Source: Magnetovibrio sp.
GTDB taxonomy: Bacteria; Pseudomonadota; Alphaproteobacteria; Rhodospirillales; Casp-alpha2
Length of the DNA stretch: 64,000 bases
Reading direction: 5' to 3'
Assembly: GCA_002690705.1 (NCBI GenBank)
Contig: NZFO01000008.1
Location: forward strand, 170,273 to 234,272
Shown here one piece after another: positions 42,974 to 52,570 of this stretch (its first letter is position 1; every line of letters begins with the position of its first letter). Made by a program: the position numbers and the translations under genes. The notes under the pieces are model-generated. The model did no database searches. It had not been told where the DNA came from and saw only the letters and a program-made list of their open reading frames with translations.

Positions 42974-44239
42974 ATGTTAACAGCGATGAAGATGATTGCG
43001 GTTCCCTTTGTTCGTGCCGCTATAAGATTAGTTTTCATTTTTAGTATTTTGCCTTTTCTGTATTTGCTCAAACCTTATCGACGGGTCGTACTTCATAAGC
43101 TAATTTACAATAGAATTGGCCACTTGGCTGGAAATTCCGATTTTGCCCTACGTCAACGTCAAATAAGTGCCATTCCTCCAAACGAAATACACATATTCGT
43201 CTCCGGACCGCCTGTAAATCGGCAACTTTTTAAAATGTTACAGCGGCACTTGATTATATTTGAGAGTGCTTGGCTGATTCGGCTGTTTTTTATAATCGAG
43301 GATACTCTTCGTAAAACACCGTTCTACGAACCAGATACATGGCAAGAATTTGACTGCCTGTACGAAATCGCCACAACTCAGAGAACCTTGTTTTTCTCTG
43401 CAGAGGAAGAATGCCGTGGACAACAGGCACTAGAAATGATGGGTATCGGTTCAAGTGATTGGTTTGTGTGCGTGCACTCCCGTGACAGCCTTTACCTGCA
43501 AGAAACAAATCCATCCGGTGATTGGAACTATCACGATTATCGCGATTGTTCTATTGCGAACTATTTGCCCGCCATGAATGAGATTACCGCCCGTGGCGGC
43601 TATGTTTTACGAATGGGAGCATTGGTCAGCGAACCCCTTGAGCATCAGGGAAATCCCATGATCATTGATTACGCAAGCGATCATCGATCTGATTTCATGG
43701 ATATCTATGCAACAGCCAAATGCCGTTTTTTTCTTGGGAGTACAGGGGGACTTTTCAATGTGGCGTGGGTTTTCGATGTGCCAATAGCGCATGCCAATAT
43801 GACGCCATTAAGTGTATTGCCATTTCGTAGCGGGGATCTCTTTATCCCAAAACTTCTACGTAACACTGAAAGCCATGAATTAATCGATCTTAATACAGCC
43901 TTTGCCCACGGCTTATTTAATCCCCAAAACCCGAGACTTTTTACTTCCGACTACTATAAGAACATAAATATGGAGTTCGTTGAAAATAGCTCCGATGAAA
44001 TTCTTGCGCTAACAAGAGAAATGTTCTCCAAATTAGACCATTCAAAAGTTAACCCCGCTGTCCGCAGTTATCAAAAAGCTTATAAGGCAAGATTTTTATC
44101 TCATATCGATGATTGGAATCTTGTCGGTGATATTTCTTGGTACTTTCTCAAAAAGCACATTAAGATTATTGATCTTGGAATTTCTCTACCAGACATTGAG
44201 GTGCCGCAAACTGCCTCAGAGATGATTTTGGAAAGATGA
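42974..44239 (+). CDS. TIGR04372-like putative glycosyltransferase
   Basis: The 421-residue protein has one hydrophobic N-terminal segment. A GT-B-like half follows with VCVHSRDSLYL near 175, YRDCSIANYLPAMNEI, YVLRMGAL, and FFLGSTGGLFNVAW near 258. I recognise this as the TIGR04372 family, recalled rather than searched, which is found in surface-sugar clusters including those of Leptospira. The ATG at 42974 has AAGAGA upstream; a GTG at 42935 would add 13 residues. It overlaps the nonulosonate synthase gene by 4 bases, so it may transfer a nonulosonic acid. Confidence 0.75.
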   Translation: MLTAMKMIAVPFVRAAIRLVFIFSILPFLYLLKPYRRVVLHKLIYNRIGHLAGNSDFALRQRQISAIPPNEIHIFVSGPPVNRQLFKMLQRHLIIFESAWLIRLFFIIEDTLRKTPFYEPDTWQEFDCLYEIATTQRTLFFSAEEECRGQQALEMMGIGSSDWFVCVHSRDSLYLQETNPSGDWNYHDYRDCSIANYLPAMNEITARGGYVLRMGALVSEPLEHQGNPMIIDYASDHRSDFMDIYATAKCRFFLGSTGGLFNVAWVFDVPIAHANMTPLSVLPFRSGDLFIPKLLRNTESHELIDLNTAFAHGLFNPQNPRLFTSDYYKNINMEFVENSSDEILALTREMFSKLDHSKVNPAVRSYQKAYKARFLSHIDDWNLVGDISWYFLKKHIKIIDLGISLPDIEVPQTASEMILER

Positions 44240-45258
44240 ACAGACTTAAAACGCCCGTATTCATAATTGCAGAAGCCGGTGTTAATCATAACGGCAGTTT
44301 GATTAATGCCAAAAAATTAGTCGATGTGGCCGCCGCCGCCGGCGCCGATGCCGTGAAATTTCAAACCTTTGATGTAAATACATTAGTCACCGAGGCTGCC
44401 CCAAAAGCTAAATATCAACAGACAAGCACCAAAGATACAGAACCACAGGCAAAAATGCTGTCTGAGCTCGCACTAACTCACGACCAATTCAAGACTTTAA
44501 AATGTTATTGCGAAGATAGAGACATCCTTTTTCTCTCGTCACCTTTTGAAGAGGCTAGCGCAGATTTTCTTGAAGAGATTGGTATGCCGATATTCAAAAT
44601 TCCATCTGGCGAAATCACAAATCTTTCATTTATTCAACATGTTGCTGCCAAAGGTAAACCTTTGATTGTATCTACCGGGATGTCCTCCATAAATGAGATT
44701 GCAGCGGCGATAGATAAAATTCAACTGGCAGGAAATCCTCCCGTTACGCTTTTACATTGCGTAAGTGCTTACCCTACGGCACCGAAAGATGTTAATTTAC
44801 GCGCCATGAAAACGTTAGCCGAACAGTTCGATGTGCCGATTGGTTTCTCTGATCATACCTTGGGTTGTGAAATTAGCTTTGCCGCTACCGCCCTAGGTGC
44901 AACCGTTATAGAAAAGCATTTTACAATGGCTCGAGAACAATCAGGGCCAGATCACAAGGCCTCGCTAGAGCCGATCGAATTGAGTAAACTTATACGAGGA
45001 ATCCGAAATATTGAGGTTGCCCTCGGAAACGGCGTCAAGGAGCCGGTAGCAGCCGAGATCCCCACCGCCGCTGCAGCCCGCAAGAGTTTGGTCGCTGCGA
45101 GAATCATTCCCGTAAATACCATTATAAAACGCGACATGGTCGTCGTGCGCCGGCCAGGATCTGGCTTAGCTCCGCGCGAAATCGACAGCATTATCGGCAA
45201 ACGGGCACGTTACTCCATACCCTGCGGAACCCCTTTAACTGCAGATATGATTAGATGA
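44236..45258 (+). CDS. legI: N-acetylneuraminate/legionaminate synthase
   Basis: The 340-residue protein has the NeuB start PVFIIAEAGVNHNGS (6-20), KFQTF, FKIPSGEITNL, VSTGMSS, and GFSDHTLG. A C-terminal SAF (antifreeze-like) domain carries ARKSLVAAR and RRPGSGLAP. It condenses a 6-carbon amino sugar with PEP to form a nonulosonic acid. The PtmE-LegB-LegC genes downstream point to 2,4-diacetamido-2,4,6-trideoxymannose as substrate, giving legionaminic acid. Overlaps on both sides (ATGA) make a tight operon. Confidence 0.88.
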   Translation: MNRLKTPVFIIAEAGVNHNGSLINAKKLVDVAAAAGADAVKFQTFDVNTLVTEAAPKAKYQQTSTKDTEPQAKMLSELALTHDQFKTLKCYCEDRDILFLSSPFEEASADFLEEIGMPIFKIPSGEITNLSFIQHVAAKGKPLIVSTGMSSINEIAAAIDKIQLAGNPPVTLLHCVSAYPTAPKDVNLRAMKTLAEQFDVPIGFSDHTLGCEISFAATALGATVIEKHFTMAREQSGPDHKASLEPIELSKLIRGIRNIEVALGNGVKEPVAAEIPTAAAARKSLVAARIIPVNTIIKRDMVVVRRPGSGLAPREIDSIIGKRARYSIPCGTPLTADMIR

Positions 45259-46415
45259 GGAGAATCAGCTACGTCACTGGTAGTCGGGCTGATTTCGGGA
45301 TATCACGCCCGATTATGGATAAACTGCAAAATTCTAAACGTGTTGATTTTCGTGTTTTAGTCTGCGGGATGCACCTCTCTCAGACCTACGGTAGGACAGT
45401 CGAGGAAATTGAGGCCGAGGGGTTTTGTATCGGGGCGAGAATTCCCATGCTTATTGATGGGGATTCAGCCAATACTACTGCACAATCGATGGCTCGGGGC
45501 ATTGAAGGGTTTGCCAATTATTTTGCGAAAAAGCCCCCCGATATTCTAGTTGTTCTGGGTGACCGTTTCGAAATGTATTCTGCTGCAATTGCAGCGCTTC
45601 CTTTTGCCATCCCTGTAGCGCATATCCATGGTGGCGAATTAACTCTCGGTGCTTTCGACGACTCATTGCGTCATTCAATGACTAAGCTAAGTCACTTGCA
45701 TTTTGCGGCAACCGAGACTTATGCGCGTCGAATTCGCCAGTTAGGTGAGGAGGATTGGCGCATTACAGTGAGTGGCGCCCCAAGTCTTGATAATTTAAAA
45801 ATCTTAAAACTCCTCTCTCGAGGGGAATTAGAGAGGCAACTAGGGTTGCCTCTATGCAACCAGCTACTTTTAGTCACAGTTCATCCAGCAACTCTAGAGC
45901 CTGGACAAGCAAGAAAACAAATTCGTACTATCTTGGATGGCGTTAGCACATTTAAAAATCAGGTCATTTTTACGTTGCCAAACGCTGATCCTGAAAATCA
46001 AGTAATTTTTGAAGAAATTGGTTCCTATGTTAACTTAAAAACAAATGCTTACATCTGTGAAAATCTTGGTACCCAAGCTTATTTCACGTTAATGGGCCTT
46101 GCAGGAGCCATGGTAGGAAATTCCTCAAGTGGTCTAATCGAAGCTCCTTCTTTGGCACTCCCGGTTGTCAATATTGGGCGTCGCCAAGACGGTCGGTTGA
46201 GAGCAGCAAATATCATTGATGTCGATTGTATAAGCTCAGAAATAGTCATTGGAATAGAAAAAGCATTATCAGCTGAATTTCAAAGCAGCATTAAAAACAC
46301 CCCCAACCCTCACGGGAATGGCAATGCGGCAGTTAAAATTGTTGATAAACTATTAACTGTGCCCATTGATGATCGATTACTTGGGAAAGCATTTGTGGAT
46401 CATTTGGAAGAGTGA
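45255..46415 (+). CDS. legG: UDP/GDP-sugar 2-epimerase, hydrolysing (LegG/NeuC-like)
   Basis: The 386-residue protein has ISYVTGSRADFGISRPIM, DILVVLGDRFEMYSAA, HIHGGE near 122, SGAPSLDNL, LVTVHPATLE and VGNSSSGLIEAP, the standard NeuC/WecB GT-B-fold pattern. In the legionaminic route it removes the nucleotide and inverts C-2, giving the substrate for LegI. It overlaps legI and the acetyltransferase gene by 4 bases each. Confidence 0.88.
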   Translation: MRRISYVTGSRADFGISRPIMDKLQNSKRVDFRVLVCGMHLSQTYGRTVEEIEAEGFCIGARIPMLIDGDSANTTAQSMARGIEGFANYFAKKPPDILVVLGDRFEMYSAAIAALPFAIPVAHIHGGELTLGAFDDSLRHSMTKLSHLHFAATETYARRIRQLGEEDWRITVSGAPSLDNLKILKLLSRGELERQLGLPLCNQLLLVTVHPATLEPGQARKQIRTILDGVSTFKNQVIFTLPNADPENQVIFEEIGSYVNLKTNAYICENLGTQAYFTLMGLAGAMVGNSSSGLIEAPSLALPVVNIGRRQDGRLRAANIIDVDCISSEIVIGIEKALSAEFQSSIKNTPNPHGNGNAAVKIVDKLLTVPIDDRLLGKAFVDHLEE

Positions 46416-47086
46416 CTATAGTTCAACCTCAACGGTGCGTTGTAATCGGCGGTGGCGGCCACAGCTCTGTCATTATAGATCTTATTATGGAGTCCGAGGT
46501 TGTAGAACCGGCGGGCATTCTTGACCGCAACCGCATGCTATCGCAAAGTCATGTACTTGGCGTTCCCATAATCGGGGGAGACGACTATTTAAAAAAGCTC
46601 TCGGAAGAGGGCATAACTTGCTTTATCGTTGGCTTAGGGTCTACCGGAAACACAACGGCGCGCGAACGTTTGTATAAACAAGCAACTGACGCTGGATTGA
46701 AGGCAATTACCTTAGTCCACCCTAGTGCTTATGTCTCCAAACATGCAAATATCGGCCCAGGGTCGGTGGTTCTGGCGATGGCTGTAGTTAGCACACGAGC
46801 CACACTTGGCAAGAATGTGATAATTAACTCTGGGTCAATTATTGAACATGGTTGTCAGATTGGGGATCACGTCCACGTTGCTACTGGCGCAAAACTAGCT
46901 GGAGACATACGTGTAGGTAACGGGGTCCATATTGGTGCCGGCGCTGTTCTAAAGGAGGGAATTAAAATTGGGTCAGAAGCAATTATTGGAGCTGGTTCTG
47001 CGGTAATTAACGATATCAAGCCAAAAATGACTGTCTTTGGCGTTCCCGCAGGCCCCGCGAACGCCACAAACAGGACACAAAAATGA
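46412..47086 (+). CDS. NeuD/PglD-like sugar O- or N-acetyltransferase
   Basis: The 224-residue protein has an N-terminal nucleotide-sugar-binding VVIGGGGHSSVIID motif. A left-handed beta-helix follows with hexapeptide repeats (IGPGSVVLAMAVV, IGDHVHVATGAKLAGDI, IGAGAVLKEG). By position it would be LegH, adding the N-acetyl group to the 4-amino sugar made by LegC; a NeuD-type O-acetylase role is the alternative. It starts at GTG overlapping the LegG stop. Confidence 0.85.
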   Translation: MTIVQPQRCVVIGGGGHSSVIIDLIMESEVVEPAGILDRNRMLSQSHVLGVPIIGGDDYLKKLSEEGITCFIVGLGSTGNTTARERLYKQATDAGLKAITLVHPSAYVSKHANIGPGSVVLAMAVVSTRATLGKNVIINSGSIIEHGCQIGDHVHVATGAKLAGDIRVGNGVHIGAGAVLKEGIKIGSEAIIGAGSAVINDIKPKMTVFGVPAGPANATNRTQK

Positions 47087-48168
47087 GGCCATTCATACCC
47101 GATATTAAGACATTCACCCTCACCCATAAAACGCTCATACGCGACGCAATCGCACGTATGGATGAAACAGCGCAGGGTGTGTTACTTGTTGCTGGACCCG
47201 ACGAACGCCTAGTTGGAACAATTACTGATGGGGATTTTAGACGTGGTGTAATGGCAGGAATAAATTTACTCAATCCTTTAGCGGCTTTATTAACCCTCAA
47301 ATCCGAACCTATGCGACCAATTCCTATAACTGCATCAGCAGATTGTCCGGACTCTACATTGCTACATATGATGGTGGAATTGCGTTTGAGGCATATCCCT
47401 CTTTTAGACGAATATGGTCGCGCAGTTGATATTGCACTACTAAGTGATCTCGCGAAAGACTTCCAGCCTGGTTTTCAAGCCGTTGTTATGGCTGGAGGAC
47501 TTGGCACGAGATTACGCCCTTTAACGGCAAATACTCCAAAACCGATGCTCCATCTTGGAGGTCGCCCAATTATTGAACGGACTATAGAGAAATTACGAAA
47601 TGCGGGCGTCGAACGTATAAACATTACGACCCATTTCCAACCGGAAAAAATTACTGACTACTTCGGCCAAGGAGATGCGCATGGTGTTGAAATAAACTAC
47701 GTGAACGAAGATGAACCATTAGGCACTGCCGGGGCTCTTGATCTACTCGACACATGGAACGAAACTCTTTTAGTGATAAACGGCGACATTCTGACTAATG
47801 TCGATTTCACTGCAATGTTAGATTATCATAGGACCCATCACGCTGAGCTGACTGCTGCTGTCCGAAAATACGATGTAGATGTGCCATACGGGGTGGTGGA
47901 ATGTGATGGAATTAAAATAACGCAAATTAAAGAAAAACCACAACTTCAATTTTTTGTAAATGCCGGGATTTACCTTCTAGAACCCAGCGTCCGCGACCGC
48001 ATACCTAAACACACAAGGTTTGATATGACTGACTTAATATGTAACCTCATAGAAGATAAGGCAAATGTCGTTAGTTTCCCGATCCGGGAGTATTGGCTCG
48101 ATATTGGCCAGCAAGAAGATTTCGCACGAGCCGAAAAAGATATAGAGAGCGGAAAATTTAAATCGTGA
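47083..48168 (+). CDS. ptmE: CBS-domain sugar-1-phosphate guanylyltransferase (PtmE-like)
   Basis: The 361-residue protein has two CBS motifs in the first 120 residues (DETAQGVLLVAGPDERLVGTI-like, then LRHIPLLDEYGR). A nucleotidyltransferase domain follows with VMAGGLGTRLRPLTANTPKPML near 131, VINGDILTNVDF, and a DIGQQEDFARAE end. The same fusion in Campylobacter (PtmE) makes GDP-glucosamine for legionaminic acid. Its presence upstream of LegB supports the GDP-linked rather than UDP-linked route. Confidence 0.83.
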   Translation: MRPFIPDIKTFTLTHKTLIRDAIARMDETAQGVLLVAGPDERLVGTITDGDFRRGVMAGINLLNPLAALLTLKSEPMRPIPITASADCPDSTLLHMMVELRLRHIPLLDEYGRAVDIALLSDLAKDFQPGFQAVVMAGGLGTRLRPLTANTPKPMLHLGGRPIIERTIEKLRNAGVERINITTHFQPEKITDYFGQGDAHGVEINYVNEDEPLGTAGALDLLDTWNETLLVINGDILTNVDFTAMLDYHRTHHAELTAAVRKYDVDVPYGVVECDGIKITQIKEKPQLQFFVNAGIYLLEPSVRDRIPKHTRFDMTDLICNLIEDKANVVSFPIREYWLDIGQQEDFARAEKDIESGKFKS

Positions 48169-49148
48169 ACTGGACAAATAAACGCGTTCTAGTAACTGGG
48201 GCAGGGGGGTTCATCGGCAGTCATTTAGCAGAAGCGTTGGTAGAGGCTGGTGCCAAAACACGAGCATTCGTTCTTTACAATAGTCTTGGTAGCCGGGAGT
48301 GGCTCGACATATCGCCGTTGGCCTCAGAAATGGAAATTTTTTCCGGCGATATATGTGACAACAGCACTGTCGCCGCGTCGATGAAAGGAATAGATATTGT
48401 TTTTCATCTCGCCGCAATGATTGCAATACCATATTCCTATATTGCCCCGCGCTCCTATGTGCAAACAAATATTCTCGGGACGCTAAACGTGCTACAATCG
48501 GCGCGAGAGTCCGGTGTAACCCGGGTCGTGCATACCTCAACTAGCGAAGTTTATGGAACCGCACAAAAAGTTCCCATTGATGAGTCTCACCCGTTGCGTG
48601 GCCAATCACCATATTCAGCGAGCAAAATCGGAGCTGATAAAATGGCTGAGGCTTTTGGTTGCAGTTATCAACTGCCCATTGTAACTATTCGGCCATTTAA
48701 TACGTATGGGCCACGACAATCTAGCCGGGCAGTTATTCCAACGATAATAAGCCAATGCCTGAGTGATAACATAATCACACTAGGGAATATCTCCTCTACC
48801 CGCGACTTCACCTTTGTAACGGATACTGTCAGAGGCTTTTTAGCTGCTGCCGAAGTACCCAGTGCGATCGGCCAAACTATTAACCTTGGGGTAGGTAGGG
48901 AAATTAGCATCGAGAACCTAACCCAAAAAATTGCTAGATTAATTAAAGCCAACGTACAAATAGTAGCCGACACTAGGCGCTTTAGGCCATCTGACAGTGA
49001 AGTCGACCGATTGCTCTCGGATAACACCAAGGCACTAACTATTTTGGGTTGGCAACCTGAAACTTCATTGCACCAAGGGTTACAAGCTACTATCCAATGG
49101 GTTCAAGAAAACTCTGAAAAGTTCAAGACAAACGAATATGTCATCTAA
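48165..49148 (+). CDS. legB: GDP-GlcNAc 4,6-dehydratase-like (LegB)
   Basis: The 327-residue extended SDR starts at GTG and has VTGAGGFIGSHLAEAL. The catalytic TSTSEVYGTA (STSE pattern), YSASK, RPFNTYGPRQSSRAVIP and RDFTFVTD follow. The aspartate usual in RmlB-type dehydratases is replaced by a serine in S-E-V-Y-G, as seen in LegB-type proteins. It makes the 4-keto-6-deoxy intermediate for LegC. It overlaps ptmE by 4 bases and legC by 11. Confidence 0.86.
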   Translation: MNWTNKRVLVTGAGGFIGSHLAEALVEAGAKTRAFVLYNSLGSREWLDISPLASEMEIFSGDICDNSTVAASMKGIDIVFHLAAMIAIPYSYIAPRSYVQTNILGTLNVLQSARESGVTRVVHTSTSEVYGTAQKVPIDESHPLRGQSPYSASKIGADKMAEAFGCSYQLPIVTIRPFNTYGPRQSSRAVIPTIISQCLSDNIITLGNISSTRDFTFVTDTVRGFLAAAEVPSAIGQTINLGVGREISIENLTQKIARLIKANVQIVADTRRFRPSDSEVDRLLSDNTKALTILGWQPETSLHQGLQATIQWVQENSEKFKTNEYVI

Positions 49149-50316
49149 CATCCAGTCACCGCAGATACCACTTTGCATCCCGTCCATTAAAGGTAGGGAG
49201 TGGCCATATATAAAAGAGTGTCTTGACACAAATTGGGTTTCCTCAGCCGGTCCATTTGTCGAACGGTTTGAGCATGAATTTAAAGACTATTTAGGCATTA
49301 ACCACTCAATTGCAGTGTCCAGCGGGACGTCTGCATTGCATTTAGCTTTAATCGCGGCTGGCGTTGAACCAAATGACGAGGTGATCGTTTCAGATTTGAC
49401 ATTTATCGCTCCCGTCAACGCAATTCGCTATGTTGGAGCTTGGCCAATTCTGGTGGATGCCTGCAACGAGTCCTGGGGGATGAACCCCAGTGTAGTTAAA
49501 ACATTTATCAATGGTAGCTGTGAAACACTAAATGGATACTTGCACAATAAAAAATCAGGTCGTCGGATTGGTGCTATCATACCAGTTCACATTCTCGGCC
49601 ACCCGGTCGACTTAAACCCAATTGTCGAGATCGCACTGGACCATGGGCTACCCATCATTGAAGACGCCACAGAGAGCCTTGGCGCAACCTATAAAGGGAA
49701 TAAAGTTGGCACGATTGGACAAATTGGATGTTTTAGTTTTAATGGAAATAAGCTTTTGACGACTGGAGGCGGGGGCATGGCAGTTTGTCATGACTCTGTG
49801 CTTGCTTCCCGAATACGCCACCTTTCAAAACAGGCAAAAAAAGACCCCGTAGAAAGCATACATGATGAAATTGGCTTCAACTATCGCCTAACGAATATTC
49901 AAGCGGCAATGGGCTGCGCTCAACTGGAGCGCATTAATGAACTATTAGCCTCTAAAAAACGGATAGCGCAACACTACGACCTGTCCTTTAAGCCTATTCC
50001 TGGAATTACACCCATGCCCCGCACAGATTGGTCGCAAAGCGCATGTTGGATGTATACTGTACTGATCGATTCCTCAGTGTTCGGAATGGATCGGCATAAA
50101 GTTATGCAAAAACTTGCTAGTGCAGGAATCCAGACCCGCCCCTTATGGCAGCCCATCCAATTTTCACCTGCTCATGATAGGGCCCAGTTTATTGGCGGTA
50201 CTGTATCCCAACGACTCCATAATAATGCCTTAAGCTTACCTTGTTCGCCAGATATAAGCAAAATAGAACAGGATAGGGTTATTGAAATGATTAAAAACTG
50301 TACATTGTCGTCGTGA
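49138..50316 (+). CDS. legC: LegC-family PLP-dependent aminotransferase
   Basis: The 392-residue protein starts its fold with IPLCIPSIKGREWPYIKECLDTNWVSSAGPFV, the LegC signature. VSSGTSALHLAL, IIEDATESLGA and the Schiff-base lysine K205 in CFSFNGNKLLTTGGGG follow. It aminates C-4 of the LegB product. It closes the six-gene legI-legC block; a 73-base gap separates it from the second radical SAM gene. Confidence 0.9.
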   Translation: MSSNIQSPQIPLCIPSIKGREWPYIKECLDTNWVSSAGPFVERFEHEFKDYLGINHSIAVSSGTSALHLALIAAGVEPNDEVIVSDLTFIAPVNAIRYVGAWPILVDACNESWGMNPSVVKTFINGSCETLNGYLHNKKSGRRIGAIIPVHILGHPVDLNPIVEIALDHGLPIIEDATESLGATYKGNKVGTIGQIGCFSFNGNKLLTTGGGGMAVCHDSVLASRIRHLSKQAKKDPVESIHDEIGFNYRLTNIQAAMGCAQLERINELLASKKRIAQHYDLSFKPIPGITPMPRTDWSQSACWMYTVLIDSSVFGMDRHKVMQKLASAGIQTRPLWQPIQFSPAHDRAQFIGGTVSQRLHNNALSLPCSPDISKIEQDRVIEMIKNCTLSS

Positions 50317-50389
50317 TAAGCAAGGTTGATAATCTGGTAATAAGCTTTGAAAATGTGTTAAACAAGGCGAGTTGCTGAGGACTAAAGCC

Positions 50390-52513
50390 ATGAGCCCCTT
50401 GAAAATTTTTCTGTGTGACTTAACACATGATTCGATTGTTTTGGTTTCCGACACTATCCCGATTAATATTGGGTTTATCGGCGCCTATGCGAAAAAGAAA
50501 TTTGGCACGGATATAACTATTTCGCTATTTAAATATCCCGAAACGGTTATACGCGCGATCCAAGATTTCCCTCCGGATATCATTGCTCTCAGTAACTATT
50601 CGTGGAACAGCAACCTCTCTGAATACGTTGCAGGGCTTTGTAAGAAAGCCAATCCAAATGTTGTAACCGTTCAAGGTGGAACAAACTTTCCACATCATCC
50701 AGACCATCAGCTTGAGGTTTTGCAAAAACATCCAGAAACAGACATTCATGCGATCTTTGAGGGAGAAACCGCATTTTCAAATATCATAGAACGTGTTCTT
50801 CACGCGCGCGATAGTAGAAGTAGCATTTTCGAAAAGCCAATTCCAGGGAATGTATTCATTGCCCCAGAAACACGATCGACTGCGAATATGCAACTGATGG
50901 TGGGCGAACAACCTGACCGAATTCGTTGTCTCGACGAAGTTCCATCTCCTTATTTAACTGGTGTACTCGATGTGTTCTTTGATGGACGCCTAACACCTTT
51001 TATCGAAACAAATCGCGGGTGCCCGTTTAAATGTTCCTTCTGTCATACTGGTGCTGATTATTTTCAAAAAATTAATAGTTTTTCAACCGACCGAGTCAGG
51101 GAAGAAATTGCTTACATTGGCCCAAGAATGGCCGAAAAAGGTATTGTAAATCTTCATATCGCAGATACGAATTTTGGCATGTTTCCAAGAGACCGGGAAA
51201 TTTGCGAAGCCCTTTACGAGTCTCAACAGAAATGTGGTTGGCCACTTCAGGTCATGGCGACAACGGGTAAAAATAACAAGGAACGGGTCATCAAAATTAC
51301 CGGGATATTGGGGTCAATGTTCTCTGTTAATATGTCGGTGCAATCTATGGACGAGACAGTTCTCAAAAATATTAAAAGATCAAATATTAAATTGCAGCAT
51401 TATGTCGACGTAAACCAGCATCTGCGTGAAACTGGACGCGCCACAAAAGCAGAGCTTATTATCGGTTTACCCGGAGAAACAAGAGAATCATTTATCCGCG
51501 GCGTTGAGCAGGTAATTGATGCCGGCGTATCTTCGACGACGATTTATACCTTAATGCTGCTTCATGGTACCGAATTCAAAGACCCCGCCTATCGGAGGAA
51601 GTTTGGTATCAAGGGAAAATATCGTATCGTGCCTCTTAACTTTGGCGAATACGCGAAAACTAAGATCTTTGATTATGAAGAAGTCTGCATTGAAAATAAA
51701 GATATGTCATTTGAGGATTACGTGTATTTGCGCGGCTACGCTTTGTTGGTCGAAGCATTGCTGAACGGTCGTCCTTTTGAAGAGTTCTTCAATTACGCTA
51801 GAATTCTAGGTGAAAGCTCTCCTCGCTTTCTGAGACGTATTTACGATAATCTAAATTCAGCGCCCAAGGCTGTTCGTTCTGTTATGACCGATTTTTTGGG
51901 CGAGACACGCGATGAGTTATGGGATTCAGAGGAGAATCTGATAAATTTCTACCGCCAATCGCAGAATTATGAGAGCTTGATCCGCGGCGAAGTTGGCGGC
52001 AATCTGATTTATAAATACAAATCTAAGAGTATTGCATTCACAACATCACAATGGATCGATTATCTGTCTTCTCAGCTTCTTCAGCTTGCAGAAGAGCAGA
52101 TTGGAGATGGTCCCGCACTTGTTTCCACAACCTCAGAAATCAAGAGTATCGAGAGGTTTTGTCGCCATAAAGTACATGGGCTTTTGGACGTCAGTGCTGA
52201 TTTATCCGATATCGAAGATAGTTATGAGTTTCATGTAGCTGCGTGGCTTCAGGCTGAAAAAGGAATGCCCTTATCCCGATTCAAGTGCAAAACGCCAGCT
52301 AAATATAGGTTTCATTTCACCGAGGAGCAGCTTCTGATGCGCGAAGATCATTTTAGCCGCTACGGCACCGATGTTAATGCTCTATCAAAAATTGTTACAC
52401 GCATAAGTAATCTTGAGAGTTTATTCCGCAAAGTTGCTACGCCCGATGGCGAAATTATAGAGTATATGGACAGCTCAACTGATCAATTTACCCGTTACGC
52501 TCTCTCACATTGA
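50390..52513 (+). CDS. B12-binding radical SAM protein (paralogue of 40272)
   Basis: The 707-residue protein has an N-terminal cobalamin-binding-like domain (IFLCDLTHDSIVL... to FEGETAF). The radical SAM cysteines are 211, 215 and 218 (RGCPFKCSFCHTG), followed by a long C-terminal region. Segments such as ADTNFGMF, SVQSMDETVLK and the GLPGET loop match counterparts in the protein at 40272 (VDSNFGMF, TIQTTDETILK, CLPGDS). The ATG at 50390 has GAGG upstream, favoured over a TTG at 50372. It precedes two CMP-sugar synthetase genes. Confidence 0.85.
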   Translation: MSPLKIFLCDLTHDSIVLVSDTIPINIGFIGAYAKKKFGTDITISLFKYPETVIRAIQDFPPDIIALSNYSWNSNLSEYVAGLCKKANPNVVTVQGGTNFPHHPDHQLEVLQKHPETDIHAIFEGETAFSNIIERVLHARDSRSSIFEKPIPGNVFIAPETRSTANMQLMVGEQPDRIRCLDEVPSPYLTGVLDVFFDGRLTPFIETNRGCPFKCSFCHTGADYFQKINSFSTDRVREEIAYIGPRMAEKGIVNLHIADTNFGMFPRDREICEALYESQQKCGWPLQVMATTGKNNKERVIKITGILGSMFSVNMSVQSMDETVLKNIKRSNIKLQHYVDVNQHLRETGRATKAELIIGLPGETRESFIRGVEQVIDAGVSSTTIYTLMLLHGTEFKDPAYRRKFGIKGKYRIVPLNFGEYAKTKIFDYEEVCIENKDMSFEDYVYLRGYALLVEALLNGRPFEEFFNYARILGESSPRFLRRIYDNLNSAPKAVRSVMTDFLGETRDELWDSEENLINFYRQSQNYESLIRGEVGGNLIYKYKSKSIAFTTSQWIDYLSSQLLQLAEEQIGDGPALVSTTSEIKSIERFCRHKVHGLLDVSADLSDIEDSYEFHVAAWLQAEKGMPLSRFKCKTPAKYRFHFTEEQLLMREDHFSRYGTDVNALSKIVTRISNLESLFRKVATPDGEIIEYMDSSTDQFTRYALSH

Positions 52514-52570
52514 ACTGCATAAAAACTTGGTGTTTATTATTGAAAAAATCTTCGCTTAAAAGCCTGTGAA

